Positions 1 to 7,329 of a stretch of DNA of 16,098 nt are shown in pieces (the first letter of the stretch is position 1; every line of letters starts with the position of its first letter). The DNA is from UBA877 sp034436335 (lineage in GTDB: Bacteria; Chloroflexota; Anaerolineae; Anaerolineales; Villigracilaceae), in the NCBI GenBank assembly GCA_034436335.1, contig DAOTVO010000043.1, positions 1 through 16,098 of the forward strand, in the 5' to 3' direction. The notes below the pieces were generated by a model. The model was not told the origin of the DNA, ran no database searches, and worked only from the letters and a program-made list of their open reading frames with translations. The translations under genes and the position numbers were made by a program.

Positions 1-2
1 TG

Positions 3-320
3 CGCTACGCTCACAGCGGCACCTTGTTTGAAGGACGTTTTCGCGCCAAGCCCATTCAAACGACCGACTACCTGCTTCATCTCTGCCGCTATATTCACGG
101 CAACCCGGTGAAAGATGGACTGGTGGCGCACCCCGCCGATTGGGAATATTCCAATTACCTGGAGTGGAGCGGCGAGCGCAACGGCAGCCTGGTGGACCGT
201 GAATTTATCCGCGAGCACTTCGGCACCAGCGAAGCCTACCGCAAATTTCTGCTGGAGTATTTGCTGACCCGCAACCTGCCTGAAGATGTGCTAAAGTTTT
301 TGGAAGATTTGGAGAAGTAG
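3..320 (+). CDS. REP-associated tyrosine transposase (RAYT, Y1_Tnp family), C-terminal part; 5' end outside window
   Basis: The reading frame is open from base 3 to the TAG at 318-320. It begins inside the gene, so the TTG at 24 is an internal Leu codon, not the start. The encoded text RYAHSGTLFEGRFRAK followed by CRYIHGNPVKDGLV and DWEYSNYLEW matches the C-terminal half of Y1/RAYT transposases (compare the usual GHLFQGRF and YIHLNPVRAGLV blocks). These enzymes nick single-stranded palindromic REP DNA with a catalytic Tyr, usually as single-copy domesticated genes. The HUH metal-binding motif would be upstream and is not visible; the catalytic Tyr may be that of CRYIHGNP, by analogy with the family. 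A palindrome starts directly at the stop codon. Family assignment is strong; activity cannot be judged from a fragment. Confidence 0.85.
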   Translation, partial: RYAHSGTLFEGRFRAKPIQTTDYLLHLCRYIHGNPVKDGLVAHPADWEYSNYLEWSGERNGSLVDREFIREHFGTSEAYRKFLLEYLLTRNLPEDVLKFLEDLEK

Positions 321-352
321 AGGTGCTGTCATCTTGCAGATGACAGTCACCT
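317..352 (+). repeat. GTAG-led hairpin directly after the transposase gene; REP-like palindrome or terminator
   Basis: Inner arms CTGTCATC (326-333) and GATGACAG (339-346) pair perfectly around the loop TTGCA. Outer arms AGGTG (321-325) and CACCT (348-352) extend the stem, with one bulged T at 347. The four bases before the stem are GTAG (317-320), which includes the stop codon. A GTAG foot plus a bulged stem is the known layout of enterobacterial REP units processed by RAYTs. No T-run follows, so a classical terminator is less likely. Confidence 0.6.
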
Positions 353-366
353 CAACATGCTATAAT
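340..366 (+). promoter_or_regulatory. Promoter of the mod-res operon (extended -10)
   Basis: TGCTATAAT at 358-366 is a perfect extended -10 box. The best -35 candidate is ATGACA at 340-345 (5 of 6 to TTGACA) with a short 15-base spacer, and it lies in the 3' arm of the upstream hairpin. Transcription would start near 373, leaving a leader of about 52 bases. A good SD, AGGAAGG at 412-418, sits 6 bases before the ATG at 425. Confidence 0.6.
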
Positions 367-424
367 TTGGACAGATTCCAAACTGCGGAAGTCTGCGCCG
401 ACTATCATTCCAGGAAGGTCTTCC

Positions 425-3397
425 ATGCCGCGAAAAAACCAATCCAACGCCCATCGCCCGATTGACTCCTACCAGCATCTCGACAAGGAACGTCTCAACA
501 ACCCGCCCGCCGGCCTGGTGACGCCCGAAACCGACCCCGACGCCGGCGAGAAGAAGAAGCGCTACGCCTACGACCCCCACCTCGACCCGCAACTCGTCTG
601 GGCCGGCAAGGCGGAACACACGTCCTTTGAAGTCCCCACCGTCTCGCTCCACGTCCACGAGCGCATTGACCCCAGGACCATCATCGAGGCGGTGAGGAAA
701 GTGAATAGTGGACAGGGGATAGCGGATAGGGGCGCGATGCAGTTACCCCTGTTCGAGATGGAGCGCGAAGAGCCGCTGCGCGAGGCGGTGGAGTTCTATC
801 AGCACAAGCACGGCTGGAGCAACCGCCTCATCGCCGGCGATTCGCTGCTGGTGATGAACTCGCTCTTACAAAAAGAGGGCCTGGCCGGCAAGGTGCAGAT
901 GATCTACATTGACCCGCCCTACGGCATCAAGTACGGCTCCAACTTCCAGCCCTTCGTCAACAAGCGCGACGTGAAGGACGGCAAGGACGAGGACCTGACC
1001 AGCGAGCCGGAGCAGATCCGCGCCTTCCGCGACACCTGGGAACTCGGCATCCACTCCTACCTCACGTATCTCCGCGACCGCCTACTGCTGGCGCGCGAAC
1101 TCCTGACCGAGAGCGGCAGCATCTTCGTGCAGATTTCCGATGAGAACGTCCACCGCGTGCGCTGTCTGATGGATGAGGTGTTTGGGGCGGGGAATTTTGT
1201 GAGCCTCATCGCCTTTCGGACTCACAGCCCATTAGGGGTGAAACTCTTGCCCAACCCATACGATTACCTGGTGTGGTATTCAAAGGACAAATCCAAACTC
1301 AAATACAGATCCCTATACCTCTATAAAGACAGTGGTGAGGGTACTCAATTTACGTATGTTGATAAACACGGGACTCGCCGCAGCATGACACGAGATGAAT
1401 GCCTGCACCCCGAACTCATACCAGATGGCGCAAGGGTTTTTCGTCTGGTCAATCTGCCGTCGTCCGGTTATACGGAAAGCTGTACGTTCGATTTCAAGTA
1501 TGAAGGAAAGACTTATAAACCATCACGGGGAAGAAGTTGGAAGACTACTTTAGATGGCATGCAAAGGCTTGTCAGAGCTAGACGTGTCTACGCGACTGGC
1601 AATTACTTGAACTATGTTTACTTTCTGGACGATTTTCCGTTGAGCAACCTTTCCGGAACCTGGAGTGACGTCTATACAGAGCTTGAAAAACAGTATGTTG
1701 TGCAAACTGGCGAGAAAGTCATCGCCCGCTGCCTCCTGATGACCACCGACCCGGGCGACCTGGTCTTCGACCCGACCTGCGGCAGCGGCACCACCGCCTA
1801 TGTGGCCGAGCAGTGGGGCCGGCGCTGGATCACCTGCGATACCTCGCGCGTGGCGCTCGCCCTCGCCCGCCAGCGGCTGATGACCGCCGTCTTCGATTAC
1901 TACGAACTGGCGCACCCCGAAGAGGGCGTCGGCTCTGGCTTTAAGTACAAGACCGTGCCGCATGTGACGCTCAAATCCATCGCCAACAACCCGGAGATTG
2001 ACGGCATCCATGCCCGCCTGCACCCGGCGGTCGAAAAAGCCCTGGCCGACCTCAACGCAGCGCTCCGTCTCCCCTCTCCCAGAGGGAGAGGGGCCGGGGG
2101 TGAGGGCGATCCCCGCTACAAAGTCGCCACCGGCGGGCGCGCCGGGCAGTTTGTGGATTTCGCCGCGCCGGACGACGCCACCTTTACGATGCCGTCCGGC
2201 CAGGTCGTCAAGGTCAACGAACTGCTCGAATGGGAGGTCCCATCCACCTGGGAAGCGTTCCTCTCCAACCTTGACCCCGAACCCAAGGAAGAGATACTTT
2301 CCACCCTCAACACTATTCACTCTCCACTATTCACTACATTCCACGCCGCCCGCCGCGCCATGCAAAAGGCCATGGATGAGGCCATCGCCCGCCACGCCGA
2401 CCAGGAGACGCTCTACGACCAGCCGCTGGTGGACCGCAAACGGGTGCGCGTCAGCGGGCCGTTCACCGTGGAGGCCGTCCCGGCGCCGGTGGTCAAAGCG
2501 CCGGAGGAGGTTCTCCAGGCCGCGCCCCAGGCCGGCGACGCCTCGGTCGCCCGCTCCGGCGAGACGCTGCGTCAGGCCGAATGGCGCGACGAACTGCTGA
2601 AAACCGGCATCCGCGGCAAGGCCGGGCAATACCTCCGCTTCAGCCGCCTCGAACCGCTGCCCGGCTGCCGCTGGCTGCATGCCGAAGGCGAAACCCGTCC
2701 CTCCGCCGAGGGCGCCGATTCGGTGCGCGAGGAGGCCCCGGCCTACAGCCCGATGCGCGTCGTCGTCTCCTTTGGTCCCGAACACGCCCCGCTCGAACGG
2801 CGCCAGGTGGAACGCGCCTGGCAGGAGGCCCAGCAACTCTCCCCCAAGCCCAAGATGCTCCTCTTTGCCGCCTTCCAGTTCGACCCCGAAGCGGCCAAAG
2901 ACATTGACGAGATGAAGCCGGAACTGGCCGGCATGCAGTTCCTCAAAGTGCAGATGAGCGCCGACCTGCTGACCGACGACCTAAAGAAAAAACGCGCCGG
3001 CAACGAGTCGTTCTGGCTCATCGGCCAGCCGGATGTGCAAGTGCGTAAAGAAAAAGACGGCAAATGCACGGTCGCCGTCGGCGGTTTTGATTACTACAAC
3101 ACCAAGACCGGGCAAATCGAATCGGGCGGCAGCGACAAAATCGCCCTGTGGATGCTGGACACCGATTACGACGGGCGCAGCCTCTACCCGCGCCAGGTCT
3201 TCTTCCCCATGGCCGGCGATGACGAAGCCTGGGCCAGGCTGGCCCGCAACCTGAAAGCCGAAATTGACCCCGAGCGCCTGCGCGCCTACTGGGGGACCGT
3301 GTCGCTGCCCTTCGAGTTGGGCGAATACCGGCGCATCGCGGTCAAGATTGTGGACGACCGCGGCATCGAGAGTTTGAAAGTGGTGGAGGTGGAATGA
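425..3397 (+). CDS. Type III-like restriction-modification methyltransferase (Mod), beta-class N6-adenine
   Basis: This 990-aa protein transfers methyl from AdoMet to adenine in DNA and should specify the target site for the Res subunit encoded next. The catalytic motif DPPY is at residues 163-166 and the AdoMet-binding motif DPTCGSGTT starts at 449. The order catalytic motif, then recognition domain, then AdoMet motif defines the beta class, as in type III Mod proteins. Residues about 252-431 are the probable target-recognition domain and are encoded by much AT-richer DNA than the flanks. About 500 further residues follow the catalytic core, longer than a classical Mod; I recognise no domain there. 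Three stretches of repeat DNA are read in frame, at residues 93-104, 549-561 and 629-638. The start is supported by AGGAAGG 6 bases upstream. It overlaps res by ATGA, implying translational coupling. Confidence 0.9.
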   Translation: MPRKNQSNAHRPIDSYQHLDKERLNNPPAGLVTPETDPDAGEKKKRYAYDPHLDPQLVWAGKAEHTSFEVPTVSLHVHERIDPRTIIEAVRKVNSGQGIADRGAMQLPLFEMEREEPLREAVEFYQHKHGWSNRLIAGDSLLVMNSLLQKEGLAGKVQMIYIDPPYGIKYGSNFQPFVNKRDVKDGKDEDLTSEPEQIRAFRDTWELGIHSYLTYLRDRLLLARELLTESGSIFVQISDENVHRVRCLMDEVFGAGNFVSLIAFRTHSPLGVKLLPNPYDYLVWYSKDKSKLKYRSLYLYKDSGEGTQFTYVDKHGTRRSMTRDECLHPELIPDGARVFRLVNLPSSGYTESCTFDFKYEGKTYKPSRGRSWKTTLDGMQRLVRARRVYATGNYLNYVYFLDDFPLSNLSGTWSDVYTELEKQYVVQTGEKVIARCLLMTTDPGDLVFDPTCGSGTTAYVAEQWGRRWITCDTSRVALALARQRLMTAVFDYYELAHPEEGVGSGFKYKTVPHVTLKSIANNPEIDGIHARLHPAVEKALADLNAALRLPSPRGRGAGGEGDPRYKVATGGRAGQFVDFAAPDDATFTMPSGQVVKVNELLEWEVPSTWEAFLSNLDPEPKEEILSTLNTIHSPLFTTFHAARRAMQKAMDEAIARHADQETLYDQPLVDRKRVRVSGPFTVEAVPAPVVKAPEEVLQAAPQAGDASVARSGETLRQAEWRDELLKTGIRGKAGQYLRFSRLEPLPGCRWLHAEGETRPSAEGADSVREEAPAYSPMRVVVSFGPEHAPLERRQVERAWQEAQQLSPKPKMLLFAAFQFDPEAAKDIDEMKPELAGMQFLKVQMSADLLTDDLKKKRAGNESFWLIGQPDVQVRKEKDGKCTVAVGGFDYYNTKTGQIESGGSDKIALWMLDTDYDGRSLYPRQVFFPMAGDDEAWARLARNLKAEIDPERLRAYWGTVSLPFELGEYRRIAVKIVDDRGIESLKVVEVE
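701..735 (+). repeat. Degenerate heptamer array read in frame within mod
   Basis: Five consecutive 7-mers keep phase: GTGAATA, GTGGACA, GGGGATA, GCGGATA, GGGGCGC. They encode about residues 93-104 of Mod, VNSGQGIADRGA, a low-complexity stretch in the N-terminal part before the catalytic motif. Other arrays of the same 7-base style occur at 2311, 4864, 4942, 6306 and 7321. Confidence 0.7.
1180..1715 (+). other. AT-rich target-recognition cassette inside mod, probable recombinational replacement
   Basis: Hand counts of single 60-base lines give about 67% GC at 961-1020 and 73% at 1741-1800, but 40% at 1261-1320, 40% at 1501-1560 and 45% at 1561-1620. Codon use also changes, with many AAA, ACT, TAT and AGA codons. 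The segment lies between the catalytic motif DPPY and the AdoMet motif, exactly where beta-class enzymes hold the target-recognition domain. The sharp edges suggest that this domain was swapped in from a lower-GC donor. Confidence 0.7.
2069..2107 (+). repeat. Palindromic C/G-rich repeat inserted in frame in mod
   Basis: Perfect 10-base arms CCCCTCTCCC (2071-2080) and GGGAGAGGGG (2084-2093) flank the loop AGA, followed by a G-rich tail CCGGGGGTGAGGG. It is translated as LPSPRGRGAGGEG, residues 549-561, just after the catalytic core of Mod. A longer, related copy lies inside cofD at 6979-7017. Peptides of this kind are familiar as translated dispersed repeats in many genomes. Confidence 0.75.
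2311..2338 (+). repeat. Heptamer array, opposite orientation, read in frame within mod
   Basis: Four phased 7-mers: CACTATT, CACTCTC, CACTATT, CACTACA. They encode about residues 629-638, NTIHSPLFTT, in the C-terminal extension. The unit resembles the reverse complement of the GTGNATA unit at 701-735. Confidence 0.7.
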
Positions 3398-6240
3398 TGC
3401 CGCGCGCCACGATTGACCGCCTCATCATCAACTCGCCCTACGAGGAGCCGAAGCATTACTGGCGCTACGACCCGGCCACGAAACTCTTCGACCTGGCCGA
3501 GGGCCGCCGCCCGGCGGGCTACGTGGTGGCTACCCCCGGCTCCAAAGCCTTCGACGACCCCGGCCTGTTCGTCGAAATTCCGCTGGTCAATCAAATCCGC
3601 CCGCGCCTCAAAGCCTGGCGCCAGGCAGGCTATCCGGGCGTCACCAGCCTCACCAAGCGCCTGCTCGAACACTGGCAGGACCCTGCGAACTTCGACCGGC
3701 GGCGCTTCTTCTTCTGTCAACTCGAGGCAATTGAAACGCTCATCTGGCTGACCGAAGCCGCCCCGGCCGAGCGCGCCGGCCTCCAAATCCCCGGCGATGG
3801 CGGCGACTTCGTCCGTCAATGCTGCAAAATGGCCACCGGCTCCGGCAAGACGATTGTAATGGCCATGCTCATCGCCTGGCAGGTGCTCAACAAAGTGGCC
3901 AACCCGCAAGATGCGCGCTTCTCCAAGAACGTGCTGGTCATTGCGCCGGGGCTGACGGTCAAAAAGCGGCTGGAAGTCCTGTATCCCTCGGCGGAGGGCA
4001 ACTACTACGAAGCCTTCGACATCGTCCCCTCGGCGCTGCTCGACAAACTGCGCCAGGGGCGCGTCCTGGTGCGCAACTGGCACGCCCTGGCCTGGGAGAG
4101 CGAAGAGCAAATCCAGCGGCGCAAGAGCGTGGACAAGCGCGGCCCCAAGAGCGACGAGGCCTACACCCGCGAAGTCTTAGGCGAGATGGCGGGCGCCAGC
4201 AACCTCCTGGTCATCAACGACGAAGCGCATCACGCCTGGCGCGTCAACCCCGAAGCGCGCGACAAGTACCTGCGTCAACGCGACCTGAAAGACAGCGCCG
4301 AAGAAGCCACCGTCTGGATCGGCGGCCTCGACCGCCTGCACCGCGCGCGCGGCATCCTCAAGTGCTACGACTTTTCCGCCACACCTTTTGCCCCCTCCGG
4401 CGGCAAGAGCGGCGAAGAGACCCTCTTCGGCTGGATCGTCAGCGACTTTGGGCTGAACGACGCCATCGAATCGGGTCTGGTCAAGACCCCGCGCGTCGTC
4501 ATCCGCGACGACGCCGTGCCGGATGCCAAGACCTACCGTTCGCGTCTCTACCACATCTACAACGACCCGGACGTAAAGGACGACCTCAACCGCCGCGCCG
4601 AACCGCACGAACCCCTGCCCGACCTGGTGCTGAACGCCTACTACCTCTTGGGTTTTGACTGGCGAGAAACGCTAAAAGCCTGGCAGGCGGCCGGTCTGCC
4701 CACCCCGCCGGTCATGATTACCGTCTGCAACCGCACCGAGACGGCGGCGCGCGTCAAACACGCCTTCGACTCAAAACGCATCCAGATTGATGAGTTGTGC
4801 GACCCTTCACGCATCCTGCACATCGACTCGAAGGTGCTGGCCGAAGCCGAAGCGCGGGAAGAAATGGATAGCGGGCAGTGGGTAGTGGATAGTGAAGAGT
4901 GGATAGTGGATGGTGAACAGGACGATGGTTCGACCGATGCCCCACTAGCCACTCCCCACAAATCACTAACCACTGCGCAAAAAGCGGAGCGTTTGCGCCA
5001 AATGGTAGATACGGTCGGCAAAGCGGGGCAGCCCGGCGAGCAGATTCAAAACGTCATCTCGGTCGGCATGCTCTCCGAGGGCTGGGATACCAAGACCGTC
5101 ACGCACATCATGGGCTTGCGCGCCTTCACCTCGCAGTTATTGTGCGAGCAAGTGGTAGGACGCGGCCTGCGGCGTACCTCCTACGAGGTCAATCCCCAAA
5201 GCGACCTGTTCGAGCCGGAATACGTCAACATCTTCGGCGTGCCGTTCACCTTCCTGCCGCACGAAAGCACCGAAAGCGGCCCGCCCCCGCCGCCCGAGCC
5301 CAAGACGCTCGTGCAGGTAGACCCGGCCAAAGCCGCCTATGAACTCCGCTGGCCGAACGTGGTGCGCATCGAACACGTCTTCCAGCCCGTGCTGACGGTA
5401 GATTGGCCGTCTCTGCCGCCGCTGGAACTGGACGCCGCCAGGACCGCCCAAATCGCTGAACTGGCGCCCATCCTGGAAGGCAAGCCGGACGTGACCAAGG
5501 TGGACCGTATCGAACTGGAACGCCTGGCGCAGGAATTCCGCACCCAGCGCATCATCTTTGAGACGGCGCGCGATGTCTTCGACCAGATGAAAACTGCCTG
5601 GCGGGGCAGCCGCGAGATGCTGCTGGCGCAACTCATCCGCATTGTGGAGCAGTTCATCCGCTCCGACCGCATCCGCATCACCCCGCCGCTCTTCTACCAG
5701 GACGAACTGCGCCGCCGGCTCATCATCACGCTCAACATGAGCCGCGTCATTCAGCATGTGCTGGATGCCGTCCGCCAGGAAAACAGCGAGCGCCTCGAGC
5801 CGGTCTTCGACCGCGACCATCCCATCCGCTCCACCGGCGGGATGAGCGCCTGGTACACCGGCAAGCCCTGCCATGTCACCCACAAGTCGCACATCAATGT
5901 CTGCGTCTATGACAGCGCTTGGGAAGCCTCCGACGCCTTTGCCCTGGAAAACAGCGAGTCCGTGGCTGCCTGGGTCAAAAACGACCACCTCGGCTTTGAA
6001 ATCCCCTACCTGTATCAAGGTGTAGTGCGCAAATACCGCCCCGATTTTCTCGTGCGGCTCGCCGGCGGCGAGATGCTCCTCCTCGAAACCAAAGGCGAAG
6101 AGAGCGAGCAAGACCAGGTCAAACACCGCTACCTGGAGGAATGGGTGCAGGCGGTCAACGCGCACGGCGGCTTCGGTCAGTGGAAGTGGGCAGTTGCGCG
6201 GCAGCCGGGCGAAATCCGCGATGTGCTTTTGGCCATCTAA
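3394..6240 (+). CDS. Type III-like restriction enzyme Res: DEAH helicase/translocase with C-terminal PD-(D/E)xK nuclease
   Basis: This 948-aa partner of Mod should use ATP to translocate on DNA and cleave unmethylated targets. Superfamily 2 motifs are clear: Walker A MATGSGKT at residues 146-153, motif II DEAHH at 276-280, motif III SAT at 328-330, and motif VI GRGLRR at 589-594. The nuclease signature is at the C-terminus, PD with D884, then E898-T-K900. Length and layout fit type III Res; I suspect the group NCBI names BPTD_3080, from memory. The gene overlaps mod by ATGA. GGAGG at 3385-3389 serves it, and the second ATG at 3397 has the better spacing, so the true start may be one codon later. 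An in-frame repeat block (residues about 491-528) lies between the two helicase lobes. All motifs are intact, so it is probably functional. Confidence 0.9.
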   Translation: MMPRATIDRLIINSPYEEPKHYWRYDPATKLFDLAEGRRPAGYVVATPGSKAFDDPGLFVEIPLVNQIRPRLKAWRQAGYPGVTSLTKRLLEHWQDPANFDRRRFFFCQLEAIETLIWLTEAAPAERAGLQIPGDGGDFVRQCCKMATGSGKTIVMAMLIAWQVLNKVANPQDARFSKNVLVIAPGLTVKKRLEVLYPSAEGNYYEAFDIVPSALLDKLRQGRVLVRNWHALAWESEEQIQRRKSVDKRGPKSDEAYTREVLGEMAGASNLLVINDEAHHAWRVNPEARDKYLRQRDLKDSAEEATVWIGGLDRLHRARGILKCYDFSATPFAPSGGKSGEETLFGWIVSDFGLNDAIESGLVKTPRVVIRDDAVPDAKTYRSRLYHIYNDPDVKDDLNRRAEPHEPLPDLVLNAYYLLGFDWRETLKAWQAAGLPTPPVMITVCNRTETAARVKHAFDSKRIQIDELCDPSRILHIDSKVLAEAEAREEMDSGQWVVDSEEWIVDGEQDDGSTDAPLATPHKSLTTAQKAERLRQMVDTVGKAGQPGEQIQNVISVGMLSEGWDTKTVTHIMGLRAFTSQLLCEQVVGRGLRRTSYEVNPQSDLFEPEYVNIFGVPFTFLPHESTESGPPPPPEPKTLVQVDPAKAAYELRWPNVVRIEHVFQPVLTVDWPSLPPLELDAARTAQIAELAPILEGKPDVTKVDRIELERLAQEFRTQRIIFETARDVFDQMKTAWRGSREMLLAQLIRIVEQFIRSDRIRITPPLFYQDELRRRLIITLNMSRVIQHVLDAVRQENSERLEPVFDRDHPIRSTGGMSAWYTGKPCHVTHKSHINVCVYDSAWEASDAFALENSESVAAWVKNDHLGFEIPYLYQGVVRKYRPDFLVRLAGGEMLLLETKGEESEQDQVKHRYLEEWVQAVNAHGGFGQWKWAVARQPGEIRDVLLAI
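4864..4976 (+). repeat. Two opposed heptamer arrays read in frame within res
   Basis: The left array (4864-4919) has eight phased 7-mers around GTGGATA: ATGGATA, GCGGGCA, GTGGGTA, GTGGATA, GTGAAGA, GTGGATA, GTGGATG, GTGAACA. After about 22 bases the right array (4942-4976) has five units in the opposite sense: CCACTAG, CCACTCC, CCACAAA, TCACTAA, CCACTGC. Together they encode about 38 residues rich in S, D, E, T and W, between the conserved helicase motifs. The opposed arms could fold into an imperfect hairpin. Confidence 0.75.
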
Positions 6241-6257
6241 GCGCCTATCCGAAAAGA

Positions 6258-6288
6258 GTAGGGCAGGCTTTCCAGCCTGCCCTATAAT
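6258..6288 (+). promoter_or_regulatory. Hairpin (GTAG-led) fused to the -10 box of cofD-cofC
   Basis: The 11-base arms TAGGGCAGGCT (6259-6269) and AGCCTGCCCTA (6274-6284) flank the loop TTCC. A G precedes the stem, giving GTAG at its foot. The last two stem bases are also the first two of TATAAT at 6283-6288. No T-run follows, so a terminator for res is uncertain. The best -35 at 17-base spacing, AGGGCA (6260-6265), is weak and lies in the stem. Confidence 0.5.
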
Positions 6289-6305
6289 CAAACCATCCCC
6301 CCAGC

Positions 6306-6340
6306 GACTATCCGACTCCCGACGATTAGACTCTAGACTC
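6306..6340 (+). repeat. Heptamer array forming the cofD leader
   Basis: Five phased 7-mers, GACTATC, CGACTCC, CGACGAT, TAGACTC, TAGACTC, end two bases before the cofD ATG at 6343. No Shine-Dalgarno sequence is present in this leader. Confidence 0.7.
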
Positions 6341-6342
6341 CC

Positions 6343-7329
6343 ATGAAACTCACCGCCCTCGCCGGCGGGGTCGGCGGCGCCAAACTGGCCGACGGCCTCG
6401 CCCAAATTCTCCCTCCCGAAGACCTGACCGTCATCGTCAACACCGGCGATGACTTCGAGCACTTCGGCCTCTACATCTCCCCCGACCTGGACACGGTCTG
6501 CTACACCCTGGCCGGGCTGGCTAACCCGGTCACCGGCTGGGGCCGCGCCGAAGAGACCTGGCAGGCGCTGGAATCCCTGCGCCGCCTCGGCGCCCCCGAT
6601 TGGTTCGCCCTCGGCGACCGCGACCTGGCCACCCACCTCGAACGCACGCGGCGGCTCAAAGAAGGCCAGACCCTCAGCCAAATCACCCGCGACTTCTGCC
6701 GTGCCTGGGGCGTGCGTCACGCCGTCCTGCCGATGAGCGACGACCCCGTCCGCACGATGGTGGACACGCTCGAATACGGCGAACTGCCCTTCCAGGAATA
6801 TTTCGTCAAATATCGCTGCGAACCGCGCGTGCGAGGCTTCCGCTTCGAGGGCCTCGAATCCGCCCGCCCGGCCCCCGGCGTGCTGGAGGCCCTTCAGGAA
6901 GCCGATGCCGTCGTCCTCTGCCCCTCCAACCCCTGGGTGAGCATAGACCCCATCCTGGCCCTCATCTCTACCCCGTATCCCCCCTTCTCTTCTCCCACAG
7001 GGAGAGGGGAAGGGGGGCGCAGGGGGGATGGGGTGAGGTGGGTAGCCATCTCCCCCATCATCGGCGGCAAGACGGTCAAAGGCCCGGCGGCCAAAATGTT
7101 CGCCGAACTCGGCATCGAACCCTCCGCCCTGGCCGTCGCCGAGCACTACCGCGGCCTCTTGACCGGCTTCGTGCTCGACACCGCCGACTCCGCCCTGGCC
7201 GAAGCGATTCAACGCGCAAACATTCCAACGTTCATCACCGACACCCTGATGAATTCCCCCTCCGACCGCCGCCGTTTGGCCGAAGATGTGTTAAACTTCA
7301 TTCGTTCTCTCCTGACCGCCGAACACTGA
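6343..7329 (+). CDS. cofD: F420 biosynthesis transferase CofD (2-phospho-L-lactate or phosphoenolpyruvate transferase)
   Basis: CofD joins the activated phospholactyl or enolpyruvyl moiety made by CofC to FO, giving F420-0 or dehydro-F420-0. The 328-aa product has the family's N-terminus ALAGGVGGAKLADGL, then VNTGDDFEHFGLYISPDLD, the central SDDPVRTMVDT, PSNPWVSIDPILAL and SPIIGGKTVKGPA, all hallmarks of CofD/FbiA. Which substrate is used cannot be read from sequence here. Residues about 210-231 are translated repeat DNA in place of the usual short helix between PSNP and SPIIGG. There is no SD; the leader is a heptamer array, and a TATAAT box lies about 55 bases upstream. The last codons and stop, GAACACTGA, are the first units of another heptamer array. 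cofC follows 31 bases later, so both are probably cotranscribed. Confidence 0.93.
   Translation: MKLTALAGGVGGAKLADGLAQILPPEDLTVIVNTGDDFEHFGLYISPDLDTVCYTLAGLANPVTGWGRAEETWQALESLRRLGAPDWFALGDRDLATHLERTRRLKEGQTLSQITRDFCRAWGVRHAVLPMSDDPVRTMVDTLEYGELPFQEYFVKYRCEPRVRGFRFEGLESARPAPGVLEALQEADAVVLCPSNPWVSIDPILALISTPYPPFSSPTGRGEGGRRGDGVRWVAISPIIGGKTVKGPAAKMFAELGIEPSALAVAEHYRGLLTGFVLDTADSALAEAIQRANIPTFITDTLMNSPSDRRRLAEDVLNFIRSLLTAEH
6979..7037 (+). repeat. Long palindromic repeat inserted in frame in cofD
   Basis: Arms of 18 bases (6979-6996 and 7000-7017) pair around the loop ACA with two G-U wobbles and no other mismatch. A G-rich tail with GATGGGGTGAGG follows to about 7037. It encodes PPFSSPTGRGEGGRRGDGVR. 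The 3' half is the same type of element as the repeat at 2069-2107 in mod. Confidence 0.75.

Noticed and set aside
347..658. 103-codon - strand open frame over the mod promoter and 5' end
   Set aside because: It overlaps a strong promoter, the SD and the start of mod and has no recognisable features.
5137..7212. 691-codon - strand open frame crossing res, the intergenic gap and cofD
   Set aside because: It opposes two well-recognised genes and their promoter region and has no family resemblance or SD.
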